Below, in pieces: positions 1 to 9,093 of a stretch of 64,000 nt of DNA. The notes beneath the pieces were generated by a model, which was not told where the DNA came from, did no database searches, and worked only from the letters and a program-made list of their open reading frames with translations. Source of the stretch: Kitasatospora gansuensis (lineage in GTDB: Bacteria > Actinomycetota > Actinomycetes > Streptomycetales > Streptomycetaceae); contig NZ_JACHJR010000001.1 in assembly GCF_014203705.1 (NCBI RefSeq), forward strand, positions 6,758,001 through 6,822,000, given 5' to 3'. Every line of letters starts with the position of its first letter. The stretch's first letter is position 1. The translations under genes and the position numbers were made by a program.

Positions 1-927
1 GGCTCCGGGGCCCGGCTGCGCGCGCGGCTGGAACCCGCGCTGCCCAGCGCGGACTGGTACGAGGTGACCGACGGCAGCCTGGACAGCGCGGTGCTGCTGG
101 CCGAGCAGATGCGGGCCGGGCACTACGACGCGATGGTGGCGCTCGGTGGTGGCAAGATCATCGACGTCGGCAAGTACGCCGCCGCCCGGGTCGGGCTGCC
201 GCTGGTCGCGGTGGCCACCAACCTGGCCCACGACGGCATCTGCTCGCCGGTCTCGATCCTCGACAACGACGCCGGGCGGGGCTCCTACGGGGTGCCCAGC
301 CCGATCGGCATCGTGGTCGACCTGGACGTGATCAGACAGGCGCCGCCGCGCTTCGTGGCGGCCGGGATCGGCGACGTGGTCTCCAACCTCTCGGCCTGCG
401 CGGACTGGGAACTCTCACACTCCGTCACCGGTGAGCCGGTGGACGGGCTGGCCGTGGCGATGGCCAGGTCGGCGGGGGAGAACCTGCTCCGGCACCCCGG
501 TTCGCTGACGGACCGGGACCTCCTCACCACGCTCGCCGAGGCCCTGGTACTGTCCGGCATCGCGATGAACATCGCTGGCAGCACCCGTCCTTCCTCGGGC
601 GCCTGTCACGAGATCTCGCACGCCCTGGACGTGCTCTTCCCCAAGCGATCGGCCCAGCATGGCGAACAGGTCGGCCTCGGCGCGGCCTTCGCCAGTTTCC
701 TGCGGGGCGAGCGCGAGCTCACCGGCCTGATCGTGGACCGACTCCGGTTCCACGGACTGCCGGTGACCGCGGATCAGATCGGCTTCACCGAGGAGGAGTT
801 CACCAAGGCGGTGCACTACGCTCCGAACACCCGTCCGGGACGGTTCACCATCCTGGAACACCTGGATCTCTCCCCCTCTGACATCAGGGACTCGTACGCC
901 GACTATGTCCAAGCCGTCAACAGCTGA
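1..927 (+). CDS. glycerol-1-phosphate dehydrogenase family protein (5' end outside window)
   Basis: The frame is open from base 1, so the gene starts left of the window. The product is an iron/zinc-type polyol dehydrogenase of the AraM/EgsA (sn-glycerol-1-phosphate dehydrogenase) group. Visible are the nucleotide-binding stretch ALGGGKIIDVGKYAA, the metal-ligand regions GDVVSNLSACADW, GACHEISHALD and SAQHGEQVGLG. The family reduces dihydroxyacetone phosphate to sn-glycerol-1-phosphate. The 3' end overlaps the CDP-alcohol phosphotransferase gene by 23 bases, so the two are translated together. I infer a role in making the polyol-phosphate precursor of a surface polymer or unusual lipid; other sugar-phosphate substrates are possible. 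Confidence 0.8.
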   Translation, partial: GSGARLRARLEPALPSADWYEVTDGSLDSAVLLAEQMRAGHYDAMVALGGGKIIDVGKYAAARVGLPLVAVATNLAHDGICSPVSILDNDAGRGSYGVPSPIGIVVDLDVIRQAPPRFVAAGIGDVVSNLSACADWELSHSVTGEPVDGLAVAMARSAGENLLRHPGSLTDRDLLTTLAEALVLSGIAMNIAGSTRPSSGACHEISHALDVLFPKRSAQHGEQVGLGAAFASFLRGERELTGLIVDRLRFHGLPVTADQIGFTEEEFTKAVHYAPNTRPGRFTILEHLDLSPSDIRDSYADYVQAVNS

Positions 928-1735
928 CCGCCCCCAGGTCGATCTGACCCGCCGCCCCTCGATCGAGGAGCTGCGCGCCGTCATCCACCCCGAGGGCATG
1001 CTCCAGCGCCGTAGCGCGGAGCACTGGGCCGGGCGCCTCTACATGCGGAAGATCTCGCTGCGGATCACCCGGGTGCTCTCCACCGTCACGGCGATCACGC
1101 CCAACGGCCTGACCTACCTGATGATGTTCACCGGCATCCTGGCCGGTGCCGCGCTGGTGATCCCCGGCCTCGCCGGTGCGGTCCTCGGCGCGGTCCTGAT
1201 CCAGGTCTACCTGCTGCTCGACTGTGTCGACGGCGAGGTGGCCCGCTGGCGCCGGCAGACCTCGCTGACCGGGGTCTACCTGGACCGGGTCGGCCACTAC
1301 ATGTCCGAGGCGGCGCTGCTCACCGGCCTCGGCCTGCGGGCCACCGATCTGTTCCACCGGCAGGGCACCGCCTCGCACTGGGAGTGGGCCTTCCTCGGCA
1401 CGCTGGCCGCGCTCGGCGCGATCCTGATCAAGTCGGAGACCGACCTGGTGGACGTGGCCCGGGCCCGCAGCGGCCTGACCGCCGTGGAGGACGCCGCCGC
1501 CGTGCCGCGTTCCGCCGGGGTGGCCAAGGCCCGCAAGGCCGCCGCCTTCCTGAAGTTCCACCGGCTGGTGGGCGCGGTCGAGGCCTCGCTGCTGATCCTG
1601 GCCGCCGGGATCGCCGACGCGGTCGCCGGGGACCTGTTCTTCACCCGGCTCGCGGTGGTCGTGCTGGCCGCGATCGCGATGCTCCAGACCGTGCTGCACC
1701 TGCTCAGCATCGTGCTCTCCAGCAGGCTGCGATGA
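905..1735 (+). CDS. CDP-alcohol phosphatidyltransferase family membrane protein
   Basis: A 276-residue integral membrane enzyme that would move a phospho-alcohol from a CDP-activated donor onto an acceptor. The class I CDP-alcohol phosphotransferase signature lies around residues 99-125: DCVDGEVAR, then G-VYL-D-RVG-H. The first three aspartates are present, but the fourth position, normally Asp, reads His. Several hydrophobic segments flank the motif and the C-terminal half. The start ATG lies inside the upstream dehydrogenase gene and the stop overlaps the next ATG (ATGA). The context suggests coupling of glycerol-1-phosphate or a similar polyol phosphate into a lipid or wall polymer; the actual substrate cannot be read from the sequence. 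Confidence 0.85.
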   Translation: MSKPSTADRPQVDLTRRPSIEELRAVIHPEGMLQRRSAEHWAGRLYMRKISLRITRVLSTVTAITPNGLTYLMMFTGILAGAALVIPGLAGAVLGAVLIQVYLLLDCVDGEVARWRRQTSLTGVYLDRVGHYMSEAALLTGLGLRATDLFHRQGTASHWEWAFLGTLAALGAILIKSETDLVDVARARSGLTAVEDAAAVPRSAGVAKARKAAAFLKFHRLVGAVEASLLILAAGIADAVAGDLFFTRLAVVVLAAIAMLQTVLHLLSIVLSSRLR

Positions 1736-2616
1736 CCGACGGCTTCCGGCTCGGCGCCGTCATCATCACGATGGGCAACCGCCCGGACGAGCTGAACGCC
1801 CTGATCGAGTCGGTCCGCAACCAGCGCGGCCCGGCCGTCGAACTGGCCGTGGTCGGCAACGGCGCCCCGCTGCCGGCCCTGCCGGCCGACGTCAGGTCGG
1901 TCGAGCTGCCGGAGAACCTCGGCATCCCGGGCGGGCGCAACGTCGGCATCGAGCTGTTCGGCAAGGACGGCCGCGACGTCGACGCGGTGCTCTTCCTGGA
2001 CGACGACGGCCTGCTGCCGAACACCGACTCGGCCGAGCTGCTCCGCCGCGCGTTCGAGGAGGACCCGGCACTGGGCATCGTCTCGTTCCGGATCGCCGAC
2101 CCGGAGACCGGCGTGACGGCCCGCCGGCACGTCCCCAGGCTGCGGGCCAGCGACCCGCTGCGCTCGTCCCGGGTGACCACCTTCCTGGGCGGCGCCAGCG
2201 CCGTCCGGAGCAAGGTCTTCGCCGAGGCCGGCCAGCTGCCGGGCGAGTTCTTCTACGCGCACGAGGAGACCGACCTCGCCTGGCGCGCGCTGGACGCCGG
2301 CTGGCTGATCGACTACCGCGCGGACGTGGTGCTGTTCCACCCGACCACCTCCCCGGCCCGGCACGCCACGTACTTCCACAACGTGGCCCGGAACCGGGTG
2401 TGGCTGGCGCGACGGAACCTTCCGGCCCCTCTCGTGCCTCTCTACCTGGGAGTCTGGTTCCTGCTCACCCTGGCCCGCCGCCCGTCCGGTGCGGCGCTCA
2501 AGGCCTGGCTGGGCGGTTTCCGGGCCGGCTGGCGCGAACAGTGTGGTCCGCGCAAGCCGATGCGGTGGCATACGGTATGGCGGTTGACCAGGATGGGCCG
2601 ACCACCAATCATCTGA
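1732..2616 (+). CDS. family 2 glycosyltransferase
   Basis: A 294-residue GT2-type transferase. The N-terminus (LGAVIITMGNRPDELNALIES) is the nucleotide-sugar binding start of the GT-A fold. The DXD-like metal site is LFLDDDGLLP around residue 85, and the acceptor/catalytic region HEETDLAWRALDAGW is near residue 180. The last third is basic with hydrophobic patches, consistent with membrane association. The ATG overlaps the previous stop (ATGA), so I take it as the start although the frame is open further upstream. It probably adds sugars to the polymer that the neighbouring ABC-2 exporter moves. Confidence 0.88.
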   Translation: MTDGFRLGAVIITMGNRPDELNALIESVRNQRGPAVELAVVGNGAPLPALPADVRSVELPENLGIPGGRNVGIELFGKDGRDVDAVLFLDDDGLLPNTDSAELLRRAFEEDPALGIVSFRIADPETGVTARRHVPRLRASDPLRSSRVTTFLGGASAVRSKVFAEAGQLPGEFFYAHEETDLAWRALDAGWLIDYRADVVLFHPTTSPARHATYFHNVARNRVWLARRNLPAPLVPLYLGVWFLLTLARRPSGAALKAWLGGFRAGWREQCGPRKPMRWHTVWRLTRMGRPPII

Positions 2617-2628
2617 TCGCAGAGAACT

Positions 2629-2653
2629 TCCGGCGGCCCCCCGTGCCGCCGGA
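2629..2653 (+). terminator. hairpin between glycosyltransferase and exporter genes
   Basis: TCCGGCGGC and GCCGCCGGA form a perfect 9-bp stem around a 7-base C-rich loop. There is no following T-run. A second smaller hairpin (2695-2716) follows. They lie in the 132-base gap between the glycosyltransferase and the ABC-2 permease gene, so they could weaken read-through or separate two transcripts. Confidence 0.45.
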
Positions 2654-2748
2654 CCGGAACATCCACCCGTGATTTCGGTGGGTCTGCCCGGACCTCCGCC
2701 GTTCCCCCTCGGCGGAAGCCTGGTTATCCGAGCCCGTGAAGGACGAAT

Positions 2749-3666
2749 GTGTCGACAGTGAGTGACTCGCTCAGCTTCTCCGCTCCCAGCGGTGCTGACG
2801 CGGGTCTGACCCCGAAGCAGCTCGCGGCCAAATACGGCCTTTCGGTGAGCGGCAAGCGGCCCGGTTTCTCCCAGTACGTACGGGAATTGTGGGCCCGGCG
2901 CCATTTCATCGTCGCGTTCGCCACCGCGCGCCTGGTCGCGCAGTACACCACGGCCAAGCTCGGCCAGGTGTGGCAGGTGCTGACTCCGCTGCTCAACTGT
3001 GCGGTGTTCTACCTGGTGTTCGGCGTGATGATGAACGGCAGCAACGGCATCCCGGACTACATCGCCTGGCTCTGCATCGGTGTCTTCGTCTTCCAGTTCA
3101 GCCAGAGCGCGGTGCTCTCCGGCACCCGGGCGATCTCCGACAACCTCGGGCTGATCCGGGCGCTGCACTTCCCCCGGGCCGCGCTGCCGATCGCCTTCAC
3201 CATCATCCAGCTCCAGCAGCTGCTGATCTCGATGGTCGTGCTGGTCGGCATCGTGATGTTCTTCCAGCTGCCCACCATGAGCTGGGCCCTGGTCATCCCG
3301 GCCCTGCTGCTGCAGTGCGTCTTCAACACCGGCCTGGCGCTGGCGATGGCCCGGATCGGCGCCAAGACCAGTGACATGGCGCAGCTGATGCCGTTCCTGC
3401 TGCGCACCTGGATGTACACCTCCGGCGTGATGTACAGCGTCCAGAGCGCGGTGGACAAGTGGCCCACCGTCTTCCAGGTGCTGTTCCGGATGAACCCGGC
3501 CTCGGTCTACATGGACCTGATCCGCTACGCCTTCATGCCGAACGCGTACAACAAGCACGCGCTGCCCGACCACATCTGGCTGATCGCGTTCGGCTGGGCC
3601 CTGGTCGCCGGTGTGGCCGGCTTCATCTTCTTCTGGAAGGCAGAGGAGGAGTACGGCCGTGGCTGA
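2749..3666 (+). CDS. ABC-2 type polysaccharide/teichoic acid export permease
   Basis: A 305-residue permease of the TagG/Wzm family with a cytoplasmic N-terminus of about 45 residues followed by roughly six hydrophobic helices. The stretch [20 protein letters not shown] is typical of the first helices of these exporters, and the [11 protein letters not shown] region of the last periplasmic helix. GTG at 2749 is preceded by GAAGGAC. The ATPase gene follows with an 8-base overlap, giving a two-gene exporter unit. By family it exports an undecaprenyl-linked glycan or polyol-phosphate polymer across the membrane. Confidence 0.88.
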   Translation: MSTVSDSLSFSAPSGADAGLTPKQLAAKYGLSVSGKRPGFSQYVRELWARRHFIVAFATARLVAQYTTAKLGQVWQVLTPLLNCAVFYLVFGVMMNGSNGIPDYIAWLCIGVFVFQFSQSAVLSGTRAISDNLGLIRALHFPRAALPIAFTIIQLQQLLISMVVLVGIVMFFQLPTMSWALVIPALLLQCVFNTGLALAMARIGAKTSDMAQLMPFLLRTWMYTSGVMYSVQSAVDKWPTVFQVLFRMNPASVYMDLIRYAFMPNAYNKHALPDHIWLIAFGWALVAGVAGFIFFWKAEEEYGRG

Positions 3667-4471
3667 CACCGCTACCACCGAGACCCGAGAGGCCGCCATG
3701 ACGGACGTTCAGGACACCCGCGTCCCCACCGTGGTCGTCGACGACGTGCACATCGTCTACAAGGTGCACGGCGCCGGCTCCGGGAAGGGCAGCGCCACCT
3801 CGGCGCTGAGCCGGATCATCTCCAAGAAGCGCTCGCCCGCGATCCGCGAGGTGCACGCCGTCCGGGGGATCAGCTTCACCTCGTACCGGGGTGAGGCGGT
3901 CGGCCTGATCGGCTCGAACGGCTCCGGCAAGTCGACCATGCTGGCGGCCATCGCCGGTCTGCTGCCGACCGAGCGCGGTGCCATCTACACCAACGGCCAG
4001 CCCTCGCTGCTGGGCGTGAACGCCGCGCTGATGAACGACCTGACCGGTGACCGCAACGTCATCCTGGGCTGCCTGGCGATGGGCATGTCCCCGGCCGAGG
4101 TGAAGACCCGCTACCAGGACATCGTGGACTTCTCGGGGATCAACGAGAAGGGCGACTTCATCTCGCTCCCGATGCGCACCTACTCCTCGGGCATGGCCGC
4201 CCGCCTGCGGTTCTCGATCGCGGCGGCCAAGACCCACGACGTGCTGCTGATCGACGAGGCGCTGGCCACCGGCGACCAGAAGTTCCAGCGCCGCTCCGAG
4301 GACCGGATCCGTGAGCTGCGCAAGGAGGCCGGCACGGTCTTCCTGGTCAGCCACAACAACAACTCGATCCGGGACACCTGCGAGCGGACCATCTGGATCG
4401 AGAAGGGCGAGCTGGTGATGGACGGCTCGACCGACGACGTCATGAAGGAGTACGAGAAGTTCAACCACTGA
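3659..4471 (+). CDS. ABC-2 exporter ATPase, teichoic acid/O-antigen type
   Basis: A 270-residue ATPase partner of the permease just upstream. It shows Walker [10 protein letters not shown], the signature variant [12 protein letters not shown] that is typical of TagH/Wzt-type exporters, Walker [13 protein letters not shown] and the switch His in FLVSHNNNS. There is no C-terminal carbohydrate-binding domain. I chose GTG 3659, which follows the strong site GGAGGAG and overlaps the permease stop; ATG 3698 is an alternative. It ends the surface-polymer operon. Confidence 0.88.
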   Translation: MADTATTETREAAMTDVQDTRVPTVVVDDVHIVYKVHGAGSGKGSATSALSRIISKKRSPAIREVHAVRGISFTSYRGEAVGLIGSNGSGKSTMLAAIAGLLPTERGAIYTNGQPSLLGVNAALMNDLTGDRNVILGCLAMGMSPAEVKTRYQDIVDFSGINEKGDFISLPMRTYSSGMAARLRFSIAAAKTHDVLLIDEALATGDQKFQRRSEDRIRELRKEAGTVFLVSHNNNSIRDTCERTIWIEKGELVMDGSTDDVMKEYEKFNH

Positions 4472-4486
4472 GTGGTGGGAGCGGCG

Positions 4487-4521
4487 GGGGCCGGTGCCGA
4501 GGCAGACTCGGAACCGGCCCC
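4487..4521 (+). terminator. strong stem-loop ending the surface-polymer operon
   Basis: GGGGCCGGT pairs with ACCGGCCCC, and inside it CCGAG pairs with CTCGG around GCAGA. With one internal mismatch this gives a stem of about 15 positions and a 5-base loop, starting 15 bases after the ATPase stop. It separates the exporter genes from the hopanoid genes, whose promoter should then lie in 4522-4581. Confidence 0.65.
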
Positions 4522-4581
4522 TTGGCCGTGTCCGGGTGGGCCGGGTGCCCGAGTGCGGTGTAGAACGGGGGAGTGACGGCA

Positions 4582-5508
4582 GTGGTGACTTCAAGGCAAT
4601 CCGACAGTCCGACGGACGGTGGCACGCTCGGCAAGGCGGACCTGGAGAACTTCCCGGTCGCCCCCGGGTTCCTGCCCGCCGCCTGGCGGGCCGACCTGAT
4701 GGCGATCTACGGGTTCGCCCGGCTGGTGGACGACGCCGGTGACGGCGACCTGGCCGAGCCCGAGCGGGTGGCCGCGCTGCTGGACGTCAAGGGCGCCCCG
4801 GCGGACGACGGCTTCCGGCTCGCCCTGCTGGACGGTCTCGAGCTGGACCTGGACCGGGCCTTCTGCGCCGCGCTCGACCCGAAGGCCGAGAGCCCCCGGC
4901 ACCCGCTGATGCGGGCCCTGGTCCCGCTGATCGACCGTCACCCGGTCACCCCGGAGCCGTTCCGCCGTCTGATCGAGGCCAACCGGGTGGACCAGACCAC
5001 CACCCGCTACCCGACCTACCAGGACCTGGTCGGCTACTGCACGCTCTCCGCCGACCCGGTCGGCCGCCTGGTGCTGGCCGTGGCCGGTTACGGCACCCCC
5101 GAACGGATCGCCTACTCGGACGCGGTCTGCACCGCCCTCCAGGTGGTCGAACACCTCCAGGACGTGGCCGAGGACCTGGGCAGGGGCCGGATCTACCTCC
5201 CCGCCGAGGACCTGGACCGGTTCGGCGTGACCGAGGCCGACCTGGCCGCGCCCAGCGCCGGCCACCAGGTCCGCGAGCTGATCGCCTTCGAGGCGGACCG
5301 GGCGCGCACCCTGCTCGACCACGGCGCCCCGCTGGTGGGTACGGTTCGGGGAAGGCTCCGTCTGCTGCTCGCGGGATTCACCGCGGGCGGGTACGCGGCC
5401 CTGTCGGCCATCGAGGCCGCCGGGTACGACGTGCTCGCCGTACAGGCGAAGCCGGACAAGCGCCGCCTCGCGGTGAAGGCGGCGGCAATCTTCGCGAAGG
5501 GAAGGTGA
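4582..5508 (+). CDS. hpnC: squalene synthase HpnC
   Basis: A 308-residue trans-isoprenyl synthase of the squalene/phytoene family. The two Asp-rich sites are LVDDAGDGD near residue 50 and EHLQDVAED near residue 192, the second being the HpnC variant. In the HpnCDE route HpnC hydrolyses presqualene diphosphate to hydroxysqualene. I place the start at GTG 4582, about 8 bases after GGGGGAG; GTG 4573 is in frame but touches that site, and 4585 is also possible. The stop overlaps the GTG of hpnD (GTGA). It is the first gene of the hopanoid operon after the hairpin at 4487-4521. Confidence 0.9.
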   Translation: MVTSRQSDSPTDGGTLGKADLENFPVAPGFLPAAWRADLMAIYGFARLVDDAGDGDLAEPERVAALLDVKGAPADDGFRLALLDGLELDLDRAFCAALDPKAESPRHPLMRALVPLIDRHPVTPEPFRRLIEANRVDQTTTRYPTYQDLVGYCTLSADPVGRLVLAVAGYGTPERIAYSDAVCTALQVVEHLQDVAEDLGRGRIYLPAEDLDRFGVTEADLAAPSAGHQVRELIAFEADRARTLLDHGAPLVGTVRGRLRLLLAGFTAGGYAALSAIEAAGYDVLAVQAKPDKRRLAVKAAAIFAKGR

Positions 5509-6407
5509 ACGCCCGCGTGGCGGCATCACCACTGGCCTCGGCCCCGGTCATGGCGGCCTACCGGTACTGCGAGGCGGTCACCGCCCTGCAGGCCCGGAAC
5601 TTCAGCTACGGCATCCGGCTGCTGCCCGAGCCCAAGCGGCTCGGCATGTCCGCGCTCTACGCCCTGGCCCGCCGGGTGGACGACATCGGCGACGGCGAGC
5701 TGTCGGCCGAGCGGAAGACCGAGCTGCTCCGGCAGACCCGCGAGCTGCTGGACGAGGTCCGGCTCGGCACGGTCAGTGAGGAGGACACCGACCCGATCAA
5801 GGTCGCACTGGGCGACACCGCCCGGCGTTTCCCGATCGATCTGGGCGGGTTCGACGAGCTGATCGACGGCGTCGAGATGGACCTCAAGGGCGTCGAGTAC
5901 CAGACCTTCGAGGACCTCAAGGTCTACTGCCGCTGCGTGGCCGGATCGATCGGCCGGCTCTCGATCGGGGTGTACGGCTGCGAGGACCCGAAGCTCGGCG
6001 CCGAGTACGCGGACACCCTCGGTCTGGCCCTGCAGCTCACCAACATCCTGCGCGACCTGCGCGAGGACGCGCTGAACGGCCGGGTCTACCTCCCGACCGA
6101 GGACCTGGCTCGATTCGGCTGCGAACAGGGGTTCGCCCTGGACCGGCCGCCGGTCGGCGCGGACTTCACCGGGCTGATCGCCTTCCAGGCCGAGCGGGCC
6201 CAGGAGGCCTTCGCGGACGGCCTGCGGCTGCTGCCACTGCTGGACCGCCGCAGCCGGGCCTGCACGGCCGCGATGGCCGGGATCTACCACCGGCTGCTCG
6301 GCCGGATCGCGGCCGATCCGGAGTCCGTGCTGCAGCGCCGGGTCTCGCTGCCGGGCTGGGAGAAGGCATACGTGGCTCTCTCCGGGCTCGCCGGAGGGCG
6401 TTCTTGA
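5505..6407 (+). CDS. hpnD: presqualene diphosphate synthase HpnD
   Basis: A 300-residue squalene/phytoene synthase paralogue of the preceding gene. Asp-rich motifs DDIGD (59-63) and NILRDLRED (180-188) match the active HpnD type. By family it joins two farnesyl diphosphates into presqualene diphosphate, the substrate for HpnC. The start overlaps the hpnC stop, so the two are translationally coupled. A gap of 106 bases without an evident hairpin follows before hpnE; it may hold an internal promoter. Confidence 0.92.
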   Translation: MNARVAASPLASAPVMAAYRYCEAVTALQARNFSYGIRLLPEPKRLGMSALYALARRVDDIGDGELSAERKTELLRQTRELLDEVRLGTVSEEDTDPIKVALGDTARRFPIDLGGFDELIDGVEMDLKGVEYQTFEDLKVYCRCVAGSIGRLSIGVYGCEDPKLGAEYADTLGLALQLTNILRDLREDALNGRVYLPTEDLARFGCEQGFALDRPPVGADFTGLIAFQAERAQEAFADGLRLLPLLDRRSRACTAAMAGIYHRLLGRIAADPESVLQRRVSLPGWEKAYVALSGLAGGRS

Positions 6408-6513
6408 TTCTCTCGGCGATTATGTCACGCTGTGTCAGCACGCATTCACCCGGAACCGGTCCGGCGCCCGCCTCCGGTGACCGCCGGGACGATCACATCA
6501 GGGGGAGGGGCAG

Positions 6514-7908
6514 ATGACGGCACGGCACGACTCCAAGCGCCCCACCGCCGTGGTGGTCGGCGGCGGCCTGGCCGGGATCACGGCCGCCCTGCGGCTGGCC
6601 GAGGCGGACCATCGAGTCACCCTGGTGGAGTCCCGGCCGCGGCTCGGCGGCCTGGCCTTCTCGTTCCGGCGCGGGGAGCTGACGGTCGACAACGGCCAGC
6701 ACGTCTTCCTGCGCTGCTGCACCGCCTACCGGGGTCTGATCGACCGGCTGGGTGCGGGCCGTCTGGTGGATCTTCAGCCCCGGCTCGACGTCCCGGTGCT
6801 GGGCGTCTCGCCCGACGGCCGGCGCACCCTGGGCCGGCTGCGCCGGGCCGGGCTGCCCGTCCCGCTGCACCTGGCCGGCAGCCTGGCGACCTACCCGCAC
6901 CTGTCCGCCGCCGACCGGCTGCGGGTGGTGCGGGCCGCGCTCGCGCTCAAGCTGCTCGACCTGGACGACCCGGCGCTGGACGAGATCTCGTTCGGCGACT
7001 GGCTGCGCCGCCAGGGCCAGAACGCGGCCACCCTGGCCGCGATGTGGGACCTGGTCGGGGTGGCCACCCTGAACGCCACCGCCGATCAGACCTCGCTGGC
7101 GCTGGCCGCGATGGTCTTCAAGACCGGCCTGCTCTCCGACCCGGGCGCCTCCGACATCGGGATGGCGAACGTCCCGCTCGGCGCGATCCACCACGACGCG
7201 GCCCGCGCCGAGCTGGAGCGGGCCGGGGTGCGGGTGCTGCTGCGGGCCCGCGCGGTGGAGCTGAAGAGCGCCGAGCAGCACGCCGTCCGCCTCGACGGCG
7301 ACGAGCTGCTGACCGCCGACACCGTGGTGCTGGCGGGGGCTCAGGAGTCCGCCGCCGCGCTGCTCCCGGCCGGCGCGATCGACCGGCAGGAGCGGCTGGC
7401 CGAACTCGGCCACGCGCCGATCCTGAACGTGCACGTGGTCTACGACCGCAAGCTGCTGCGCCGACCGTTCTTCGCCGCGCTCGGCTCGCCGGTGCAGTGG
7501 GTCTTCGACCGTACGCCTCACTCGGGTCTGGCGGTGCAGGGCGCGCAGTACCTGGCGCTTTCGCAGTCCGCCGTGCAGGACGAGATCGAGCTGCCGGTGG
7601 CCGAGCTGAGGGCGCGTTACCTGCCCGAGCTGGAGCGGCTGCTGCCCGCCGCCAAGGGCGCCGAGGTGCTGGACTTCTTCGTCACCCGGGAGCGGACCGC
7701 GACCTTCGCGCCCGCGCCGGGCACCGCGCCGCTCCGCCCGGCCGCCCGGACCAACGTGCCAGGACTGCTGCTGGCCGGTTCGTGGACCGCCACCGGCTGG
7801 CCCGCGACCATGGAGAGCGCCGTGCGCAGCGGCCACGCGGCCGCCGACGCCGCCCTCGCCGTCGGCCGCCGCCCGGTGGACCGGGGCGACGGAAGGTGGC
7901 CCCGATGA
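6514..7908 (+). CDS. hpnE: hydroxysqualene dehydroxylase HpnE
   Basis: A 464-residue FAD-dependent amine-oxidase-like protein. The dinucleotide site VVVGGGLAG lies at residues 13-21 with the downstream acidic residue in VTLVESRPRLGGLAF, and the C-terminal FAD motif PGLLLAGSWTATGWPATMES near residue 430. In the HpnCDE pathway it reduces hydroxysqualene to squalene. ATG 6514 follows the purine-rich GGGGGAGGGG. The stop overlaps the ATG of the polyprenyl synthase gene. Confidence 0.92.
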   Translation: MTARHDSKRPTAVVVGGGLAGITAALRLAEADHRVTLVESRPRLGGLAFSFRRGELTVDNGQHVFLRCCTAYRGLIDRLGAGRLVDLQPRLDVPVLGVSPDGRRTLGRLRRAGLPVPLHLAGSLATYPHLSAADRLRVVRAALALKLLDLDDPALDEISFGDWLRRQGQNAATLAAMWDLVGVATLNATADQTSLALAAMVFKTGLLSDPGASDIGMANVPLGAIHHDAARAELERAGVRVLLRARAVELKSAEQHAVRLDGDELLTADTVVLAGAQESAAALLPAGAIDRQERLAELGHAPILNVHVVYDRKLLRRPFFAALGSPVQWVFDRTPHSGLAVQGAQYLALSQSAVQDEIELPVAELRARYLPELERLLPAAKGAEVLDFFVTRERTATFAPAPGTAPLRPAARTNVPGLLLAGSWTATGWPATMESAVRSGHAAADAALAVGRRPVDRGDGRWPR

Positions 7909-9086
7909 CCTCGGCCCCCGTCCGATCAGTGACCGCATCAGACGGGCCGCTCGCCGCGGCCTCATCACCCCAGCAGGGAGAGGGAACGTACGTGGAGCAT
8001 CGCACCGGAACCGCCGCCTCCGTCCAGGAGGCACCTGTGCCGGACGCGCTCTCGGTGCCGGAGCTGCTGGCCCGCGGCCGGAAGCTCTGCACCCCGCCGC
8101 TGCGTTCGGCGGTGGCCCGGCTGGCCGCGCCGATGGACACGGTGGCCGCGTACCACTTCGGCTGGATCGACCGGGACGGCACGCCGATGGCGGGGGACGG
8201 CGGCAAGGCCGTGCGTCCGGCGCTGGCGCTGCTGTCGGCCGAGGCGGTCGGCGCGCCCGCCGTGGCGGGGGTGCCCGGCGGGGTCTCGGTTGAACTGGTG
8301 CACAACTTCTCGCTGTTGCACGATGACCTGATGGACGGTGACGAGACGCGGCGGCACCGGGCCACGGCCTGGACGGTCTTCGGCCCGGCCCAGGCGATCC
8401 TGGTCGGCGACGCGCTGGCCACCCTGGGCACCGAGGTGCTGCTGGACGCCGCCGTGACCGGGGGCGCCTCCGCCACCGACGCGGCCCGGGCCGTCCGGCT
8501 GATCACCACCGCGACCCGCAAGCTGATCGACGGTCAGGCCCAGGACCTCTCGTTCGAGCACCGCGACCTGGTGACGGTCGAGGAGTGCCTGGAGATGGAG
8601 GGCAACAAGACCGGTGCCCTGCTGGCCGCCGCCTCGGCGATCGGCGCGGTGCTGGCCGGGGCCGACGACCGGACCGCCGACGCGCTGGAGCGGTACGGCC
8701 ACCATCTCGGCCTGGCCTTCCAGGCGGTGGACGACCTGCTCGGCATCTGGGGCGCCACCGAGGTGACCGGCAAGCCGCACTGGGGCGACCTGCGCCAGCG
8801 CAAGAAGTCGCTGCCGGTGGCCGCTGCGCTGGCCGAGGGTGGCGAAGCCTCCCGTCGGCTGGCCGCCGAGCTGGCCGACCCGGCCGGCCGGGGCGAGGAG
8901 AGCGAGCAGCAGCTCGCCGCCCGCGCCGCGCTGATCGAGCAGGCCGGCGGCCGGTCCTGGACCCAGGAAGAGGCCCGCCGCCAGCACAAGACCGCCCTCG
9001 CCGCTCTGGACGAGGTGCCGATGGCCGACGAGGTGCGCCAGCGCTTCGTCGCACTCGCCGAATTCGTGGTGGTACGAGAGAGGTGA
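7905..9086 (+). CDS. polyprenyl diphosphate synthase (probable farnesyl diphosphate synthase)
   Basis: A 393-residue trans-prenyl diphosphate synthase that would supply farnesyl diphosphate to HpnD. The first Asp-rich motif is LLHDDLMDGDETRR (140-146), and the conserved QAQD and KTG sites follow. The second motif reads VDDLLGIWG (276-283), so the final Asp of DDxxD is Gly. ATG 7905 overlaps the hpnE stop and has GGAAGG 8 bases upstream; GTG 7992 also has a good site (GGGAGAGGG) and would remove a 29-residue low-complexity leader. Product length cannot be settled from sequence alone. Confidence 0.87.
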   Translation: MTSAPVRSVTASDGPLAAASSPQQGEGTYVEHRTGTAASVQEAPVPDALSVPELLARGRKLCTPPLRSAVARLAAPMDTVAAYHFGWIDRDGTPMAGDGGKAVRPALALLSAEAVGAPAVAGVPGGVSVELVHNFSLLHDDLMDGDETRRHRATAWTVFGPAQAILVGDALATLGTEVLLDAAVTGGASATDAARAVRLITTATRKLIDGQAQDLSFEHRDLVTVEECLEMEGNKTGALLAAASAIGAVLAGADDRTADALERYGHHLGLAFQAVDDLLGIWGATEVTGKPHWGDLRQRKKSLPVAAALAEGGEASRRLAAELADPAGRGEESEQQLAARAALIEQAGGRSWTQEEARRQHKTALAALDEVPMADEVRQRFVALAEFVVVRER

Positions 9087-9093
9087 CGTTGAG

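Noticed and set aside
1018-1735. Calling the CDP-alcohol enzyme phosphatidylinositol-phosphate or phosphatidylglycerophosphate synthase
   Set aside because: The fourth Asp is His, and the neighbourhood is a polymer export unit, so a housekeeping phospholipid role is not supported.
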